Part shown: in pieces, positions 1 through 9,757 of the stretch
How the letters are laid out: each line of letters opens with the position of its first letter
Numbering within the stretch: position 1 is the stretch's first letter
From: Rhodoferax sp. U11-2br
GTDB taxonomy: Bacteria; Pseudomonadota; Gammaproteobacteria; Burkholderiales; Burkholderiaceae_C
NCBI RefSeq assembly: GCF_018619435.1
Contig: NZ_JAHFZF010000002.1
Coordinates: 1 to 64,000, forward strand
DNA: 64,000 nt
Reading direction: 5' to 3'
The notes under the pieces: model-generated
The model's database searches: none
Told to the model about the DNA's origin: nothing
What the model saw: the letters and a program-made list of their open reading frames with translations, nothing else
Translations under genes and position numbers: made by a program

Positions 1-16
1 GTTGAGGTCACCCGCC

Positions 17-1258
17 ATGCCCCCCACCCACAGCAGCACGACCAGTCGGGCGAGCGTTTTTGTTTTGCCCCAAAACTGCCCCAGACCCGCACGCACAGTT
101 TTCAAGCTGCTGCAAAAACTGCAGCATGGCAGCCTCACCGTGCAGTTGCCCGATGGCAGCATGCAGCGTTTTGGCCAACAGACGCTGCCACATGCCACCC
201 TGGTGTTGCACAACTGGACGCCGTTCAGCGCCGCGCTCAAGTCAGGCGACATCGGTTTTGCCGAGAGTTTCATCGCCGGTGACTGGAGCACCCCGAACCT
301 GACCGAGCTGCTGCGCGTGTTGATCAAAAACCGCACCGAGGTCGAAGGTGTGATCTATGGCACCTGGCTGGGTCGGCTGCTGTACCGCATCAAACACCTG
401 ATGCACCGCAACACCAAGGCGAACAGCCAGAAAAACATCCACGCCCATTACGACCTGGGCAATGCCTTCTACAAGCTCTGGCTGGACGACACCATGAACT
501 ACTCAGCCGCTATTTTTGGCGGCGACATCACCCAGCCCATGGCCCAGGCCCAACATACCAAGGTGCGCCGCGCGCTCAGCATGGCCGGGGTGAAGGCTGG
601 CGACCGGGTGCTGGAAATTGGCTGCGGCTGGGGCGCACTGGCAGAAAAAGCCACCACCGAATTTGGCGCCCACATCACCGGCGTGACGCTCAGCACCGAG
701 CAACTGGCCTTTGCCCAGAACCGCATGGCGCGCTTGGGTGTGGGCCAGCAGGCCGATCTGCGGCTGCAGGATTACCGCGACATCAACGACGCACCGTTTG
801 ATGCGATCTGCTCGATCGAGATGATCGAAGCGGTGGGGCGCGAGTACTGGCCAACCTACTTTGCAACCCTGGCCAAGTTGCTCAAACCCGGTGGGCGCGC
901 CTGTGTGCAGAGCATCGTGATCGACGACGCCTTGTTTGACCGCTATGTCAACTCCACCGACTTCATCCAGCAGTACATCTTTCCGGGCGGCTGCCTGCCT
1001 TGCCCACGTGAGTTCCGCGCCCAAGCGGCAGCGGCAGGGTTGGAGGTGGTGGACGAATACGCCTTTGGCCACGACTATGGCGAAACCCTCAAACGCTGGC
1101 GCGACGCCTTCCTGAGCCGCCGTGTCGAGGTGCTGGCCACTGGCTTTGACGAACGCTTCATGCACATCTGGGAGTTTTACCTAGCCTACTGCGAGGCCGC
1201 GTTTCTGGAAAACAACATTGACGTGCTGCAGTACACGTTGCGCAAACGTGCGGATTGA
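17..1258 (+). CDS. Cyclopropane-fatty-acyl-phospholipid synthase-family SAM methyltransferase
   Basis: Predicted 413-residue class I methyltransferase of the Cfa family, which transfers a methyl(ene) group from S-adenosylmethionine to unsaturated acyl chains of membrane phospholipids. The SAM-binding glycine loop VLEIGCGWGALA lies near residues 198-209, preceded by the family segment HYDLGNAFYKLWLDDTMNYS near residue 140. Length is close to classical Cfa (about 380-410 residues). The ATG at 17 is preceded by GAGGT and is preferred over an in-frame TTG at position 2. The gene is co-directional with a transporter, DUF3833 lipoprotein, SDR and NTF2-like protein; similar clusters are known in other proteobacteria. 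It could modify fatty acids in a way other than cyclopropanation, so no symbol is given. Confidence 0.85.
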   Translation: MPPTHSSTTSRASVFVLPQNCPRPARTVFKLLQKLQHGSLTVQLPDGSMQRFGQQTLPHATLVLHNWTPFSAALKSGDIGFAESFIAGDWSTPNLTELLRVLIKNRTEVEGVIYGTWLGRLLYRIKHLMHRNTKANSQKNIHAHYDLGNAFYKLWLDDTMNYSAAIFGGDITQPMAQAQHTKVRRALSMAGVKAGDRVLEIGCGWGALAEKATTEFGAHITGVTLSTEQLAFAQNRMARLGVGQQADLRLQDYRDINDAPFDAICSIEMIEAVGREYWPTYFATLAKLLKPGGRACVQSIVIDDALFDRYVNSTDFIQQYIFPGGCLPCPREFRAQAAAAGLEVVDEYAFGHDYGETLKRWRDAFLSRRVEVLATGFDERFMHIWEFYLAYCEAAFLENNIDVLQYTLRKRAD

Positions 1259-1340
1259 TTCAGGACGACGTCCGTGACAACGCGTGGTCTATGGAAGTCC
1301 GGAGCCATTCCATGACGTGCCTGCCGATGTGGTCGGCGAA

Positions 1341-1537
1341 GCAGGGGCAGGCCGCGGGCCTCAGTCGCGCTGCGCTTTGCGACATCGGCCTACGGCCTGC
1401 CCCCGCCTCGCCTGAGACGGGGTTGGTATCGCTGCCTTGCGGAAATCCGGTTGTTGAACGCTTGTGGCCCCAGACGCTCACAGCAGTGGGTGGGGTATGG
1501 CGGGACACCGATGTCGCAAAGCGCAGCGCGTCTGAGG
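1341..1537. repeat. Inverted repeats in the gap between the Cfa-like gene and the transporter
   Basis: The 394-bp gap 1259-1652 holds no convincing gene. It contains a long inverted repeat: arm 1359-1388 and arm 1508-1537 match over 30 bp with one mismatch (shared core CGCGCTGCGCTTTGCGACAT). A second, shorter pair (1341-1354 and 1395-1408, 14 bp with one mismatch) is nested near the left arm. Frames open across the area on both strands encode near-identical short peptides because of this symmetry, which argues against them being real proteins. Could be a repetitive extragenic element or a transcript-stabilising structure. Confidence 0.7.
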
Positions 1538-1652
1538 TGGCCCGCTCTACCCCGCCCACTGCCACTCGAGACGCAAGACATCCCGGAACTCTGCCACTCG
1601 CGACCACAAGCAACGCTGAAGCTTTGTTTGGCTCTTATCTGGGCCACACGCC

Positions 1653-2939
1653 ATGAGCACCCCACTCACCTGGCAACAAGGCTGGCGCTACGGCCTGATG
1701 GGGCTACCGCTGGCCTTTGTGGCACTGCCGCTGTATGTGCTGCTGCCCAACCACTACGCCCGCAGCTTTGGTGTGCCGCTGGCCACGCTCGGTGCGGTGC
1801 TGGTGGCCGTGCGCCTGTTTGACACCCTGATCGACCCACTGCTCGGGCGCTGGGCCGATGGCCTGCACCAGCACGATCACGCGGCACAAAGTGCGCCAGC
1901 CCGGGTGCTGCGCTGGGCTGCGCTGGCCGCCGTGCTGCTGTGCAGCGGGTTTGCCTTGCTGTTTTTCCCGCCCGCCGCGCTGCACCACAGCCCCAGCCAG
2001 CTGCTGTTGTGGCTCGGTGCCACGCTGCTGCTGACCACCACCGCGTTCAGCGCGTTAACCATCCTGCACCAGGCATGGGGCGCACGGCTGGGTGGGGATG
2101 CGCTTTACCGCAGCCGCGTGGTCGCTTGGCGCGAGGGGCTGGGGTTGCTGGGTGTGGTCATTGCATCGATTTCGCCTGTCGCCCTCGGTTTACCTGCCAC
2201 AGCCGCTATCTTGTTGGTAGTGAGTGTGGGCGGTTGGCTGGCCTGGCACAGTGGGCCCAGGCCGCAGGCCAGTGGTGTGCTGGTCTACCAGCCTGCCGCT
2301 GGTCGTTTGTGGCTGCCCTGGCGGCGTGCCCGGTTCAGGCGCTTGTTAGCCGTGTTCATGGTCAATGGCATTGCCAGCGCGATTCCCGCCACCCTGCTGC
2401 TGTTTTTTGTGCAGGACAGGTTGCAGGCGCCCGCCAGTGCCGAGCCGCTCTTTTTAGGCAGTTATTTTGTCTCCGCCGCGCTGAGCATCCCGTTGTGGCT
2501 CAAAGTGGTGGCTCGTCTGGGTCTGGTGCGCACCTGGGGGCTGGGCATGTTGCTGGCGATTGGCGTGTTTGCCTTTGCTGCAGGTCTGGGTGCGGGCGAC
2601 GTGGCCGAATTTGTTGCCGTGTGTGCCCTCTCGGGTGTGGCGCTGGGCACGGACCTGGCCCTGCCTGCGGCTTTGCTCGCGGGTGTCATCCAGCGCAGCG
2701 GTGATCAGCAGCAGCTGGAGGGGGCTTACTTTGGCTGGTGGGCCTTTGCCAGCAAGCTCAACCTGGCCCTGGCCGCCGGGCTGGCGCTGCCTGCGCTGGG
2801 CCTGCTGGGCTACACACCCGGCGCCACCGACCCCGAAGCCTTGCGCACCCTGACCCTGGCCTATTGCGTGTTGCCTTGCCTGCTCAAAACGCTGGCCGCT
2901 GGCCTGCTCTACCTCCTCCTCATCCGAAAGAGACCATGA
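1653..2939 (+). CDS. MFS transporter, GPH (glycoside-pentoside-hexuronide) cation symporter-like
   Basis: 428-residue inner-membrane protein with about 12 hydrophobic segments. Residues 54-69 read RLFDTLIDPLLGRWAD, the loop-2 signature of MFS_2/GPH symporters (RxxDxxxDPxxGxxxD). The substrate cannot be read from sequence; in this operon context (Cfa-like enzyme, lipoprotein, SDR) it may move a lipid-related compound or a sugar. Its TGA overlaps the ATG of the following lipoprotein gene (ATGA), so the two are translationally coupled. Confidence 0.8.
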   Translation: MSTPLTWQQGWRYGLMGLPLAFVALPLYVLLPNHYARSFGVPLATLGAVLVAVRLFDTLIDPLLGRWADGLHQHDHAAQSAPARVLRWAALAAVLLCSGFALLFFPPAALHHSPSQLLLWLGATLLLTTTAFSALTILHQAWGARLGGDALYRSRVVAWREGLGLLGVVIASISPVALGLPATAAILLVVSVGGWLAWHSGPRPQASGVLVYQPAAGRLWLPWRRARFRRLLAVFMVNGIASAIPATLLLFFVQDRLQAPASAEPLFLGSYFVSAALSIPLWLKVVARLGLVRTWGLGMLLAIGVFAFAAGLGAGDVAEFVAVCALSGVALGTDLALPAALLAGVIQRSGDQQQLEGAYFGWWAFASKLNLALAAGLALPALGLLGYTPGATDPEALRTLTLAYCVLPCLLKTLAAGLLYLLLIRKRP

Positions 2940-3475
2940 AACGACGATTGCTCCTATCAGCCAGCGCCGCCGCTGGCCTGGCCTTGAGTGGCTGCGCCTC
3001 CCAAGACATCGAGAGTTACGCCAGCCAGACCCCGGTGTTGGATCTGCGCAGCTACTTCAACGGCCAGCTCACGGCCTACGGGCTCTTCACCGACCGTTCG
3101 GGCGCGGTGGTGAAACGCTTCACCGTGCTGATGTTGTGCAGCTGGAGTGGCAACGAGGGGGTGCTAGATGAATCTTTCACTTACTCCGATGGCACCACAC
3201 AAAAACGCATCTGGCGCCTGACCCAGCTGCCCGATGGCCGCTACACCGGCCGTGCCGACGATGTGGTGGGCCAAGCCAGCGGCCAGACGCGTGGCAATGC
3301 CTTCCACTGGACCTACACGCTGTCGCTGCCGGTGGACGGCAAGGTCTACGAGGTGCAGTTTGACGACTGGATGTACTTGATGACCGACACCGTGATGCTC
3401 AACAAGGCCACGATGCGCAAGTTCGGGATTCGCCTGGGCGAGGTCACGCTGGCGTTCACCAAACATTCGGTTTAA
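2936..3475 (+). CDS. DUF3833-type lipoprotein
   Basis: 179-residue predicted lipoprotein. The N-terminus is MKRRLLLSASAAAGLALSGC: positive n-region, hydrophobic core and lipobox LSGC with the acylated cysteine at residue 20. The rest is a compact beta-rich domain resembling the DUF3833 family (for example FNGQLTAYGLFTDRSG and a WMYLMTD motif). Start is the ATG at 2936, overlapping the transporter stop. DUF3833 genes are commonly found beside Cfa-like enzymes, SDRs and NTF2-like proteins, as here. Function unknown; probably an envelope protein working with the lipid-modifying enzymes. Confidence 0.75.
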   Translation: MKRRLLLSASAAAGLALSGCASQDIESYASQTPVLDLRSYFNGQLTAYGLFTDRSGAVVKRFTVLMLCSWSGNEGVLDESFTYSDGTTQKRIWRLTQLPDGRYTGRADDVVGQASGQTRGNAFHWTYTLSLPVDGKVYEVQFDDWMYLMTDTVMLNKATMRKFGIRLGEVTLAFTKHSV

Positions 3476-3487
3476 CACCTTACAAAC

Positions 3488-3540
3488 CAAGTTGGCCTCT
3501 AGCCCTTTATTGATAAGGGCAGGTAGCTATTATTTATAAA
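3488..3540 (+). repeat. Dispersed hairpin repeat, copy 1 (intergenic)
   Basis: Carries the family core GGCCTCTAGCCCTTTATTGA followed by AAGGGC and AGCTATT. GCCCTT and AAGGGC form a short hairpin. It fills the gap between the DUF3833 gene and the SDR gene inside an apparent operon. Confidence 0.8.
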
Positions 3541-3547
3541 GCAAGCC

Positions 3548-4327
3548 ATGTCCCTACTCAGCCCCCTGAACCCGCTTCTGACCGACTGGCGAGGCAAAAC
3601 CGTCTGGATTGTGGGCGCCAGCAGCGGCATTGGTGCTGCCACCGCGCGGGCCTTGTTGGCCCAGGGTGCGCGGGTGGTGGTGTCGGCGCGCAAAGCGTCC
3701 GCCTTGCAGGCGCTGGCGCAAGCCCACCCGCTGTGCCAGGCCTTGCCGCTGGACGCCACCGATCAGGCCGCACTGCAACAGGCCGCAACCAGCCTGCTGG
3801 CCCAAGGCCCGCTTGACTGCGTGCTGTACTGCGCCGGCCATTACGAGCCGATGCGCGCCGACACGCTGGACGCGGCCAACATGCAGCGCCATGTGGAGGT
3901 CAATTACCTGGGCGCTTTGTACATGCTCGACGCTGTCTTGCCCGCCCTGCGTGCGCGTGGCCAGGGCCACATCAGCCTGGTGGGCAGTGTGGCGGGTTAC
4001 GGTGGCTTGCCCAACAGCCTGGCCTATGGCCCGACCAAAGCGGCGCTGATCAACCTGGCCGAAGCGCTGTACCTGGACCTGCATCCATTGGGTCTTGGGG
4101 TGTCGATCATCAATCCAGGGTTTGTCGAGACACCACTGACCGCGCAGAACGACTTCAAGATGCCCGCGCTCTTGAGCCCGGACCAGGCCGCACAGGCGAT
4201 TTTGTCGGGCTGGGCCAAGGGGCGGTTCGAGATCCACTTTCCAAAACGGTTCACGCTGTGGCTCAAGCTGCTGCGCGTGCTGCCCTACCGCGTCTATTTC
4301 CAACTGGTTCAGAAAGTCACGCAATGA
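3548..4327 (+). CDS. Short-chain dehydrogenase/reductase
   Basis: 259-residue classical SDR. The NAD(P)-binding motif GASSGIGAATA is near residues 23-33 and the active-site pair is Tyr160/Lys164 in YGPTK, with the catalytic serine in the preceding GSVAG. A NAG-equivalent (YCAGHYE) follows strand 4. The C-terminus is basic and hydrophobic (LWLKLLRVLPYRVYF), which could allow membrane association. The stop overlaps the ATG of the next gene. Substrate unknown; the operon points to a lipid or lipid-derived ketone/alcohol. Confidence 0.85.
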   Translation: MSLLSPLNPLLTDWRGKTVWIVGASSGIGAATARALLAQGARVVVSARKASALQALAQAHPLCQALPLDATDQAALQQAATSLLAQGPLDCVLYCAGHYEPMRADTLDAANMQRHVEVNYLGALYMLDAVLPALRARGQGHISLVGSVAGYGGLPNSLAYGPTKAALINLAEALYLDLHPLGLGVSIINPGFVETPLTAQNDFKMPALLSPDQAAQAILSGWAKGRFEIHFPKRFTLWLKLLRVLPYRVYFQLVQKVTQ

Positions 4328-4782
4328 GCACCACTACCCTGCCAACCGCCGACTACACTGCGGCCATCGAACGCATGGTGCAGTTTTTTGAAGCCGTGTC
4401 GCCACACAACCTCGACCACCTGGGTGAGTTTTACGAGCCGCAGGCCCGTTTTAAGGACCCGTTCAATGAGGTGGTGGGCATCCCAGCCATCCAGCACATC
4501 TTTGCCCACATGTTTGTGCAGCTGGAGCAGCCGCGTTTTGTGGTAACCACTCAAGTGCTGCAGGGCCAGCAGTGTTTTCTGACCTGGGAGTTCAGGTTTT
4601 GCTTCAAAGGTTTCAAAACCGGCCAGACCCAGACCATCTTGGGTGCAACCCATCTGGTGCTCAACGAGGCTGGGTTCATCACCCTACACCGCGACTACTG
4701 GGATGCTGCTGAGGAGTTGTACGAGAAATTGCCCGTGCTGGGTGGCCTGATGCGCTGGCTCAAGCGCCGCGCCAGTTCGTAA
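4324..4782 (+). CDS. Nuclear transport factor 2 (NTF2/SnoaL)-like protein
   Basis: 152-residue protein of the NTF2-like cone fold: YTAAIERMVQFFEAVSPHN, then a segment with FYEPQARFKDPFNEVVG typical of SnoaL-like proteins clustered with SDRs and Cfa-like enzymes. The ATG at 4324 overlaps the SDR stop (ATGA) and is preferred over upstream in-frame starts that lie inside the SDR gene. No catalytic residues can be assigned; it may be an isomerase/hydratase or a small-molecule-binding partner of the SDR. Last gene of the operon. Confidence 0.75.
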   Translation: MSTTTLPTADYTAAIERMVQFFEAVSPHNLDHLGEFYEPQARFKDPFNEVVGIPAIQHIFAHMFVQLEQPRFVVTTQVLQGQQCFLTWEFRFCFKGFKTGQTQTILGATHLVLNEAGFITLHRDYWDAAEELYEKLPVLGGLMRWLKRRASS

Positions 4783-4898
4783 ACAGCGAGTGCCTGCTGA
4801 GTAGCGGGCTGGCTCAAAGCCGGCTCCGACTAGGCGCGTCGACGCAGCTCAGTACGGCAATACCACGCAACGACGCTGGGGCGGTTCTTAGCCGATCA

Positions 4899-5519
4899 TC
4901 AAACCGGTTGGGTGTCGATAAAGCTGGGGCGTTGCGCCAGCTTGTCGTAGAGCTTGTGCAGGTTGGGATGCGCCTCGCGCCAGTTGATCTGGGCAAAACG
5001 GAAGTCCAGGTAACCCAACGCCACTCCGACCGCGATGTCGGCCAGGCCCGGGTGGGTGCCGGTGTAGTAGGCCTTGTCGCCCAGGCCCTTGCTCATGGCT
5101 TGCAGCGCGGCATTGACTTTGTCGAGCTGCCGGTCTATCCAGGCCTGGCTGCGCTGCGCCTTGGTGCGCCCGCCCCAGGCGGCTTCCAACCGCGCAAGAA
5201 TGGCAGCGTCCAGCAGACCGTCGGCCAGAGCCTCCCAGGTTTTGACCTCGGCACGTTCACGCCCCACCGGCGGGATCAGCTTGCCCACCGGGGACAGGGT
5301 GTCAAAGTACTCGACGATCACACGCGAGTCAAAAATGACATCACCGTTCTCCAGCACCAGGCAAGGCACCTTGCCCAGCGGGTTGGACTGAGCAATCTCG
5401 GTACCAGCGCTCCACACGTCCTCCAACACGTAGTCATAGTCGAGTTTTTTCTCGGCCATGACGATGCGCACCTTACGAACGTAGGGGCTGGTATTGGATC
5501 CAATGAGTTTCATGGGCAT
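4899..5519 (-). CDS. Glutathione S-transferase family protein
   Basis: 206-residue cytosolic GST. The N-terminal thioredoxin-like domain contains SPYVRKVRI (residues about 11-19), the cis-proline segment KVPCLVLENGD and the glutathione gamma-Glu contact region DSRVIVEYFD; an all-helical C-terminal domain follows. Two ATGs (5519 and 5513) are equally possible; MKLIGS starting at 5513 is the more usual GST N-terminus and neither has a strong ribosome-binding site. Divergent from purB. Role (detoxification or stress) cannot be specified. Confidence 0.88.
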   Translation of the reverse strand: MPMKLIGSNTSPYVRKVRIVMAEKKLDYDYVLEDVWSAGTEIAQSNPLGKVPCLVLENGDVIFDSRVIVEYFDTLSPVGKLIPPVGRERAEVKTWEALADGLLDAAILARLEAAWGGRTKAQRSQAWIDRQLDKVNAALQAMSKGLGDKAYYTGTHPGLADIAVGVALGYLDFRFAQINWREAHPNLHKLYDKLAQRPSFIDTQPV

Positions 5520-5585
5520 GTGGTAGGTGATCAGTGATCGTGGTTGTTTGGCCGAATTTTATCCGTCGAGATGAATCTGAGCTGA

Positions 5586-7037
<1,452 letters not shown>

Positions 7038-7047
7038 GCAGCCCCTG

Positions 7048-7608
7048 ATGGCCACCAAATCCACCATTTTCAAAGCCAGCCTGCAGATTGCTGACATTGA
7101 CCACAGTTATTACGCCGACCAGACCCTGACGCTGGCGCGTCACCCCAGCGAAACCGATGAACGCATGATGGTGCGCCTGTGTGCGCTGGCACTGCAGGCG
7201 CACCAGCTGCAAAGTGTGTGTGGGGGCGACGGCATACTGGCTTTTGGCGCTGGTCTGAGTGACCCGGACGAGCCTGATGTCTGGCTGCGCGACTTCACAG
7301 GGCTGACGCGCCTGTGGATCGAAGTTGGCCAGCCCGAAGACAAACCGCTGTCCAAAGCCTGCAACAAAGCCGACGCGGTCGTGCTGTACGCCTTTGGCCA
7401 GGCCGCCGACATCTGGTGGAAAGGGATTGAGAGCAAACTCACCCGGCTTGACAAGCTGCAGGTCTGGCGTATCCCCAGCAGCACCGCCCAGGCTTTGGTG
7501 CCGCTGGCACAGCGCAGCATGGCGCTGCAAGCCACGATCCAGGAGGGTGTATTGATGCTGGGCGACGGCAAGCACAACGTCGACATCGAGCCGCTGCGCT
7601 GGAAATAG
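7048..7608 (+). CDS. YaeQ family protein
   Basis: 186 residues matching the YaeQ family throughout (MATKSTIFKASLQIADIDHS, HPSETDERMMVRLCALAL, CNKADAVVLYAFG). YaeQ proteins have a PD-(D/E)XK nuclease-like fold, but their function is not established; an old link to RfaH-independent haemolysin expression is doubtful. It starts 11 bp after purB and is probably co-transcribed with it. Confidence 0.9.
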   Translation: MATKSTIFKASLQIADIDHSYYADQTLTLARHPSETDERMMVRLCALALQAHQLQSVCGGDGILAFGAGLSDPDEPDVWLRDFTGLTRLWIEVGQPEDKPLSKACNKADAVVLYAFGQAADIWWKGIESKLTRLDKLQVWRIPSSTAQALVPLAQRSMALQATIQEGVLMLGDGKHNVDIEPLRWK

Positions 7609-7664
7609 TGGCGTCAAGACCAGGTTCTTGATACAAAGGGGCACCTCCCACTGCTGCCCCTGCC

Positions 7665-8474
7665 ATGACCACTTCTGATTTACAGCTTGTCCTCACCAGC
7701 CGCGATGCCCGTGGCCTGGTCACCCTGACACTGAACCGCCCGGACGCTTTCAACGCCTTGTCCGAGGCGCTGATGTCCGCCCTGCAGCAGGAGCTCGACA
7801 ACCTCGCTACGGATGACAGCGTGTCTGTGGTGGTGATTGCCGCCGCTGGCAAAGCCTTTTGCGCCGGGCACGACCTGCGCGAAATGCGCGCCCAACCTTC
7901 ACACAGTTACTACCAGGCACTGTTCAAACAATGCGCCAGGCTGATGATGCGCATTCAGAAGTTCCCGGTGCCGGTGATCGCCCGCGTACAGGGCATTGCC
8001 ACAGCGGCGGGTTGCCAGCTGGTGGCGATGTGTGACCTGGCGGTAGCGGCCAGCAATGCACGCTTTGCTGTCAGTGGTGTCAATCTGGGCCTGTTCTGCA
8101 GCACACCCGGTGTGGCCTTGTCACGCAACCTGGGGCGCAAGGCCGCGTTCGAGATGCTGGTCACTGGCGAATTCATCAGCGCCCAGAAAGCCCTGGCAGA
8201 AGGCTTAGTCAACCGGGTGGCCGAGCCCGACCAGCTAGACGCCGAGTTGGCCCGCCTGGTCGATAACATCCTGGCCAAACCCCGCGCTGCGATCACACTC
8301 GGCAAAAGCTTGTTTTACCGCCAGTTGGAAAACGGCATCGAAGCCGCCTACCTGGACGCCGCGCAGACCATGGCCTGCAATATGATGGATGACAGCGCCG
8401 TGGAGGGCGTGCAGGCCTTTATTGAGAAGCGACCGCCAAACTGGCAGCGCGGCGCACCGATGAGCCAATCTTGA
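7665..8474 (+). CDS. Enoyl-CoA hydratase/isomerase family protein
   Basis: 269-residue crotonase-fold protein. Oxyanion-hole segments are AGKAFCAGHDLREM (near residues 63-76) and the glycine-rich IATAAGCQLVAMCDLAVA (near 110-127). The overall pattern resembles the ECHDC3-like subgroup, with NLGLFCSTPGVALSRNLGRK. It likely hydrates a 2-enoyl-CoA in beta-oxidation, though crotonase members also include isomerases. Its last 56 bp overlap the 3' end of the convergent MaoC gene. Confidence 0.88.
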   Translation: MTTSDLQLVLTSRDARGLVTLTLNRPDAFNALSEALMSALQQELDNLATDDSVSVVVIAAAGKAFCAGHDLREMRAQPSHSYYQALFKQCARLMMRIQKFPVPVIARVQGIATAAGCQLVAMCDLAVAASNARFAVSGVNLGLFCSTPGVALSRNLGRKAAFEMLVTGEFISAQKALAEGLVNRVAEPDQLDAELARLVDNILAKPRAAITLGKSLFYRQLENGIEAAYLDAAQTMACNMMDDSAVEGVQAFIEKRPPNWQRGAPMSQS

Positions 8475-8877
8475 CCTGGGCCTGGCCGTCGATCACCACC
8501 ACATCTTTAACGCGGCAGGTGGTTTGCAGCGTGACCCGGCCCTTGTCACCAATCTCCAGCACGGTCACGGTGGCATGCACGGTGTCACCCGGGCGCACTG
8601 GAGCCAGAAACTTCAGGTTCTGCTCCAGATAAATCGTGCCAGGGCCGGGCAGACGGTTGGCCAGCACGGCTGAGATCAAGCTGGCCGACAACATGCCATG
8701 GGCAATACGCCCCTTGAACGGTGTGCTGGCAGCGTACTCCTCATTCACATGCAGCGCATTGACATCCCCCGACACCGCGCTGAACAGCAGGATGTCGGCC
8801 TCGGTGATGGTTTTGGCAAAGCTGGCGCTTTTGCCCACATGCAGGTCTTCAATGTCATAACCGTTTTGTTCGTTCAT
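8419..8877 (-). CDS. MaoC-like (R)-specific enoyl-CoA hydratase
   Basis: 152-residue single hot-dog domain. The hydratase 2 motif SGDVNALHVNEEYAASTPFK then GRIAHGML contains the catalytic Asp/His pair of PhaJ/MaoC enzymes, which form (R)-3-hydroxyacyl-CoA. The start at 8877 (MNEQNGYDIEDLHVGK) is preferred because AAGGAC stands 6 bp upstream; the longer reading frame has no such site. It is convergent with the enoyl-CoA hydratase and overlaps it by 56 bp. Members of this family can feed polyhydroxyalkanoate synthesis; that role is inference here. Confidence 0.85.
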   Translation of the reverse strand: MNEQNGYDIEDLHVGKSASFAKTITEADILLFSAVSGDVNALHVNEEYAASTPFKGRIAHGMLSASLISAVLANRLPGPGTIYLEQNLKFLAPVRPGDTVHATVTVLEIGDKGRVTLQTTCRVKDVVVIDGQAQVKIGSSVRRAASLAVASQ

Positions 8878-9038
8878 GGAGAGTCCTTGGATAGGGATTC
8901 GCAGATTGTCATGCCATGCCAATGGGTTGTACGCCCTCCGTCGACCCAGGTCTTTGCACCCACTTGCCAGATGATGGGTTCACACAAAGCCTGGCAAACC
9001 TATGCACCTCCACAAACATGGTTCACACCTCAATGAAG

Positions 9039-9075
9039 TGACGAAAATTGTCAGATAAAGTGCACAGAGTGACAA
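9039..9075 (+). promoter_or_regulatory. Candidate activator sites (PilR-like) upstream of pilA
   Basis: Three TGAC/GTCA half-sites occur close together: TGAC at 9039-9042, TTGTCA at 9048-9053 and TGACAA at 9070-9075, the last two forming an inverted pair. They sit about 90-120 bp upstream of the sigma-54 promoter, the usual position for a sigma-54 activator; PilR sites elsewhere contain TGTC repeats. The rest of the 346-bp gap 8878-9223 shows no gene. Confidence 0.4.
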
Positions 9076-9159
9076 AAATGGCTTGGCATTTACAGGACTT
9101 TTTACGCGCATTTGGCTAAAAAGTCACTTGGAAAGCCACCCCAAGCCCGCTAACATCCC

Positions 9160-9175
9160 TGGCACGGAAGCTGCT
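9160..9175 (+). promoter_or_regulatory. Sigma-54 promoter of pilA
   Basis: TGGCACGGAAGCTGCT matches the -24/-12 consensus TGGCAC-N5-TTGCW at 10 of 11 fixed positions, with correct GG-GC spacing. It lies 48 bp upstream of the pilA ATG. Type IV pilin genes are classically RpoN/PilR dependent. Confidence 0.85.
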
Positions 9176-9223
9176 GACTGGGCAGGGTTACCGTTTTTTA
9201 TTCTTCACCTCAAGGAGCTAGTC

Positions 9224-9718
9224 ATGAAGCGTTCTATGCAACAGGGTTTTACCCTGATCGAATTGATGATTGTGGTTGCAATCATCGGGATTTTGGCGGC
9301 CGTGGCGTTGCCAGCTTATCAGGATTACACGGCACGTGCCAAGATTTCTGAGGTCATCCTTGCCGGTTCTGCTTGCCGTACCAGCATCACGGAAACTTAT
9401 CAATCTGCATCGTCAGGTTCTACCATTGCTGACAACGGTTGGGGATGCGAAGTTAGCGTCGGGTCTGGCACAAAATACGTTGCATCTGTAGCGACGTCAG
9501 GCACCGCCGCAACAAATCCAGGTCGAGTGACAATTACGTCCCAAGGCATCGCTACGGGCGCAAATGGGACTATTTTCATGCAGCCTTGCTCAAACGGCAA
9601 CGCAACAACTTTCGCAACTTGCACGGCTCCTGTTTTGGGCGGAACAATTAGCGGATGGCAGTGCGGTCCCGGCACCGTTTTGGCTAAATTCTTGCCCGGT
9701 TCTTGCCGTTCATCGTAA
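9224..9718 (+). CDS. pilA: Type IV major pilin
   Basis: 164-residue prepilin. A short leader (MKRSMQQG) is followed by the prepilin peptidase site [19 protein letters not shown], with Glu5 of the mature protein present. The globular domain is rich in Ser/Thr/Gly/Ala, and a C-terminal Cys pair ([15 protein letters not shown]) can form the disulfide-bonded loop. The ATG at 9224 has AAGGAG 6 bp upstream; the frame upstream of it is not pilin-like. Preceded by a sigma-54 promoter and followed by a strong terminator and then by pilin glycosylation-type genes, so the pilin is probably O-glycosylated at Ser/Thr. Used in twitching, adhesion or DNA uptake. Confidence 0.95.
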   Translation: MKRSMQQGFTLIELMIVVAIIGILAAVALPAYQDYTARAKISEVILAGSACRTSITETYQSASSGSTIADNGWGCEVSVGSGTKYVASVATSGTAATNPGRVTITSQGIATGANGTIFMQPCSNGNATTFATCTAPVLGGTISGWQCGPGTVLAKFLPGSCRSS

Positions 9719-9732
9719 GTTTTAATGTTTTC

Positions 9733-9757
9733 AAAAGCGGCTTCGGCCGCTTTTTTT
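9733..9757 (+). terminator. Rho-independent terminator after pilA
   Basis: Perfect 9-bp stem AAAAGCGGC / GCCGCTTTT with a TTCG tetraloop followed by an uninterrupted T run. It begins 14 bp after the pilA stop and ends immediately before the ATG of the next gene, so it should separate abundant pilin mRNA from the downstream ligase message. Confidence 0.95.

Noticed and set aside
1255-1656. Small open frames on both strands in the gap before the transporter gene
   Set aside because: Both encode similar peptides only because the DNA is an inverted repeat; no ribosome-binding site or family match.
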